A stretch of DNA of 5,702 nucleotides, from NCBI RefSeq assembly GCF_945952095.1, contig NZ_CAMFHL010000352.1:1-5702 (forward strand), written 5' to 3'. Below the pieces are notes generated by a model. That model was not told the DNA's origin and ran no database searches. It was given only the letters and a program-made list of their open reading frames with translations. A program made the position numbers and the translations under genes. The DNA comes from an uncultured Arsenicibacter sp. Lineage in GTDB: Bacteria > Bacteroidota > Bacteroidia > Cytophagales > Spirosomataceae. Below are positions 4,337-5,702 of the stretch, one piece after another (the first letter of the stretch is position 1; each line of letters begins with the position of its first letter).

Positions 4337-5702
4337 ATGAAACACATTCTTCCGCTTTTGCTGATGGCGGGCAGCGTCTGTGCCCAGCCACCGGCCAAAC
4401 GTCCGATCAATCCTTCTGACGTGGCCCGTTTACAGACGATCAGTGACCCGCAGGTGTCGCCCGATGGCAATTGGGTGGCTTTTGTACAGTCGTCGGTCGA
4501 TGTGAGCAAAGACAAACGTAATGCCGACCTCTGGATGATCAGCTGGGACGGTAAGGAATCGGTACAGCTTACCAACAGCCCTGACGGTGAATCAACGCCG
4601 CGCTGGAGTCCCGACGGCCGTTATCTGTCGTTTACGTCGTCGCGGAACGGGAGCAGCGCCAGCCAGCTGTGGCTGCTTGACCGGCGGGGTGGTGAAGGCA
4701 AAAAACTGACCGACCTGAAGGGCGAGCTGGAAGAATACGAATGGGCGCCCGACGGCAAACGGATTGCCCTGGTGATTCGCGACAAGGACTATTCGGATTC
4801 GGCGAAGACCAAAATCCGGACCCCCTATGTCATGGACCGATACCAGTTTAAACAGGATATTCAGGGTTATCTCGACCGGCGCGCGGCCCACTTGTTCCTG
4901 TTCGACGTTGAGAAAAAAACGCTCGATACACTCACAAAAGGCATTTACGATGAATCATCGCCGGTCTGGTCGCCCGATGGCAAGCAGCTGGCGTTTGTGA
5001 GCAACCGCACCGCTGATCCCGACAAAAACGAAAATGCCGATATCTACGTGATTGCCGCCCAAAAAGGCGCTGCCATGCGGCAACTGACAACGTGGGCGGG
5101 CCGCGACGGAAATCCGGTCTGGAGCCCCGACGGCACGCAGATTGCCTATACCCGTTCGACGGCATCGACCAGCTTTATCATGTACGATCAGGCAGTGCTG
5201 GCGGTGGTGCCGGTGCAGGGCGGCGAACCGCGTTTGCTGTCACTGGCCCTTGACCGGCCGGTGCGCAATCCGCGGTGGTCGGCCGATGGCAAGACCATTC
5301 AGGTGCTGGTCGATGATGACCGCCGGACGTATGTCGGGGCCTATGCCCTCGCCGACGGTAAGCTGAGCGTCGTGGCCGGTGGTGACCGTGCGTTCAGTGA
5401 TCTGGAGCGCCATCCGAAAGGCTATTGGGCCACGCTGATGAGCGAGCCGCAACTGCCAACCGAAATTTACGCGGTCGAAGGAACTACGGTCCGGCGGCTG
5501 ACAAAGGTACAGGATGAATTTGTGGCACCGCTGGCACTGGCAACGGTTGAAGGCTATACCTCACGCAGCAAAGATGGCACACAGGTGTCCAACCTGCTGT
5601 TTAAACCTGCAAATGCGGTGGCAGGACAAAAATTACCCGCTATCTTCTTTATCCACGGCGGTCTCGTCGCGCAGGACAGCTACGGGTTCGACTTATCGCG
5701 GC
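4337..5702 (+). CDS. exported S9-family peptidase (prolyl oligopeptidase-like), 3' end missing
   Basis: The frame is open from ATG 4337 to the window edge (455 full codons plus one base). Residues 1-16 look like a signal peptide, with a hydrophobic ILPLLLMAGSV core and likely cleavage at VCA/QP; the cysteine is not in a good lipobox, so a lipoprotein is unlikely. A beta-propeller follows with at least six WD40-like/TolB-like strands: VSPDGNWVAF (40-49), WSPDGRYLSF (90-99), WAPDGKRIAL (136-145), WSPDGKQLAF (211-220), WSPDGTQIAY (262-271) and WSADGKTIQV (314-323). MDRYQFKQDIQGYLDRR (166-182) is typical of this S9 group. The alpha/beta-hydrolase domain begins near KLPAIFFIHGG (432-442), where the normal HGGP reads HGGL. 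The catalytic Ser, Asp and His lie beyond the window. It probably cleaves peptides in the periplasm and seems unrelated to the sugar genes. Confidence 0.92.
   Translation, partial: MKHILPLLLMAGSVCAQPPAKRPINPSDVARLQTISDPQVSPDGNWVAFVQSSVDVSKDKRNADLWMISWDGKESVQLTNSPDGESTPRWSPDGRYLSFTSSRNGSSASQLWLLDRRGGEGKKLTDLKGELEEYEWAPDGKRIALVIRDKDYSDSAKTKIRTPYVMDRYQFKQDIQGYLDRRAAHLFLFDVEKKTLDTLTKGIYDESSPVWSPDGKQLAFVSNRTADPDKNENADIYVIAAQKGAAMRQLTTWAGRDGNPVWSPDGTQIAYTRSTASTSFIMYDQAVLAVVPVQGGEPRLLSLALDRPVRNPRWSADGKTIQVLVDDDRRTYVGAYALADGKLSVVAGGDRAFSDLERHPKGYWATLMSEPQLPTEIYAVEGTTVRRLTKVQDEFVAPLALATVEGYTSRSKDGTQVSNLLFKPANAVAGQKLPAIFFIHGGLVAQDSYGFDLSR

Noticed and set aside
4337..4387. Lipoprotein signal in the S9 peptidase
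   Set aside because: The residues before the Cys are Gly-Ser-Val, a poor lipobox, whereas VCA/QP is a good signal peptidase I site.

Overview
The window looks like the chromosome of a Bacteroidota bacterium, probably a Cytophagales member of the Spirosoma type. The grounds are a moderate GC content, start codons without Shine-Dalgarno sequences, and proteins that read like that group's versions of their families. The genus is an inference from memory and was not checked by a search. The window carries cell-envelope and surface-sugar genes followed by an exported peptidase.

Layout: (1) 1-147 is probably the 3' end of an unrecognised plus-strand gene. (2) 148-327 is a leader with several possible hairpins. 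(3) 328-1269 (+) is GDP-L-fucose synthase, complete, with a GTG start. (4) 1278-1509 is the most unusual part: an array of about ten 18-bp tandem repeats bounded by two inverted copies of one 26-bp palindromic element. The array unit is one arm of that palindrome plus a short AT-rich spacer. (5) 1506-2138 (-) is a PglD/NeuD-type sugar O-acyltransferase, convergent with the fucose gene, whose stop codon lies inside the right-hand palindrome. (6) 2139-2280 is a divergent intergenic region. (7) 2281-3111 (+) is an LpxH-like metallophosphoesterase. (8) 3113-3183 is a long inverted repeat ending 7 bases before the next start codon. (9) 3191-4282 (+) is a GT-B (MurG/GT28-like) glycosyltransferase. 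(10) 4337 to the end (+) is the first 455 codons of an exported S9-family prolyl oligopeptidase-like enzyme, cut by the window edge inside its hydrolase domain.

The fucose synthase makes an activated deoxysugar for surface polysaccharide, and the acyltransferase probably decorates a nucleotide sugar. The phosphoesterase and glycosyltransferase, in the same direction and 79 bases apart, could act on a lipid-linked sugar. The S9 peptidase is probably an unrelated periplasmic enzyme. No RNA genes, CRISPR arrays, integrases or transposases are visible. No defence or otherwise obviously new protein system is present. The best candidate for something undescribed is the half-palindrome array at 1278-1509, followed by the hairpin before the glycosyltransferase.
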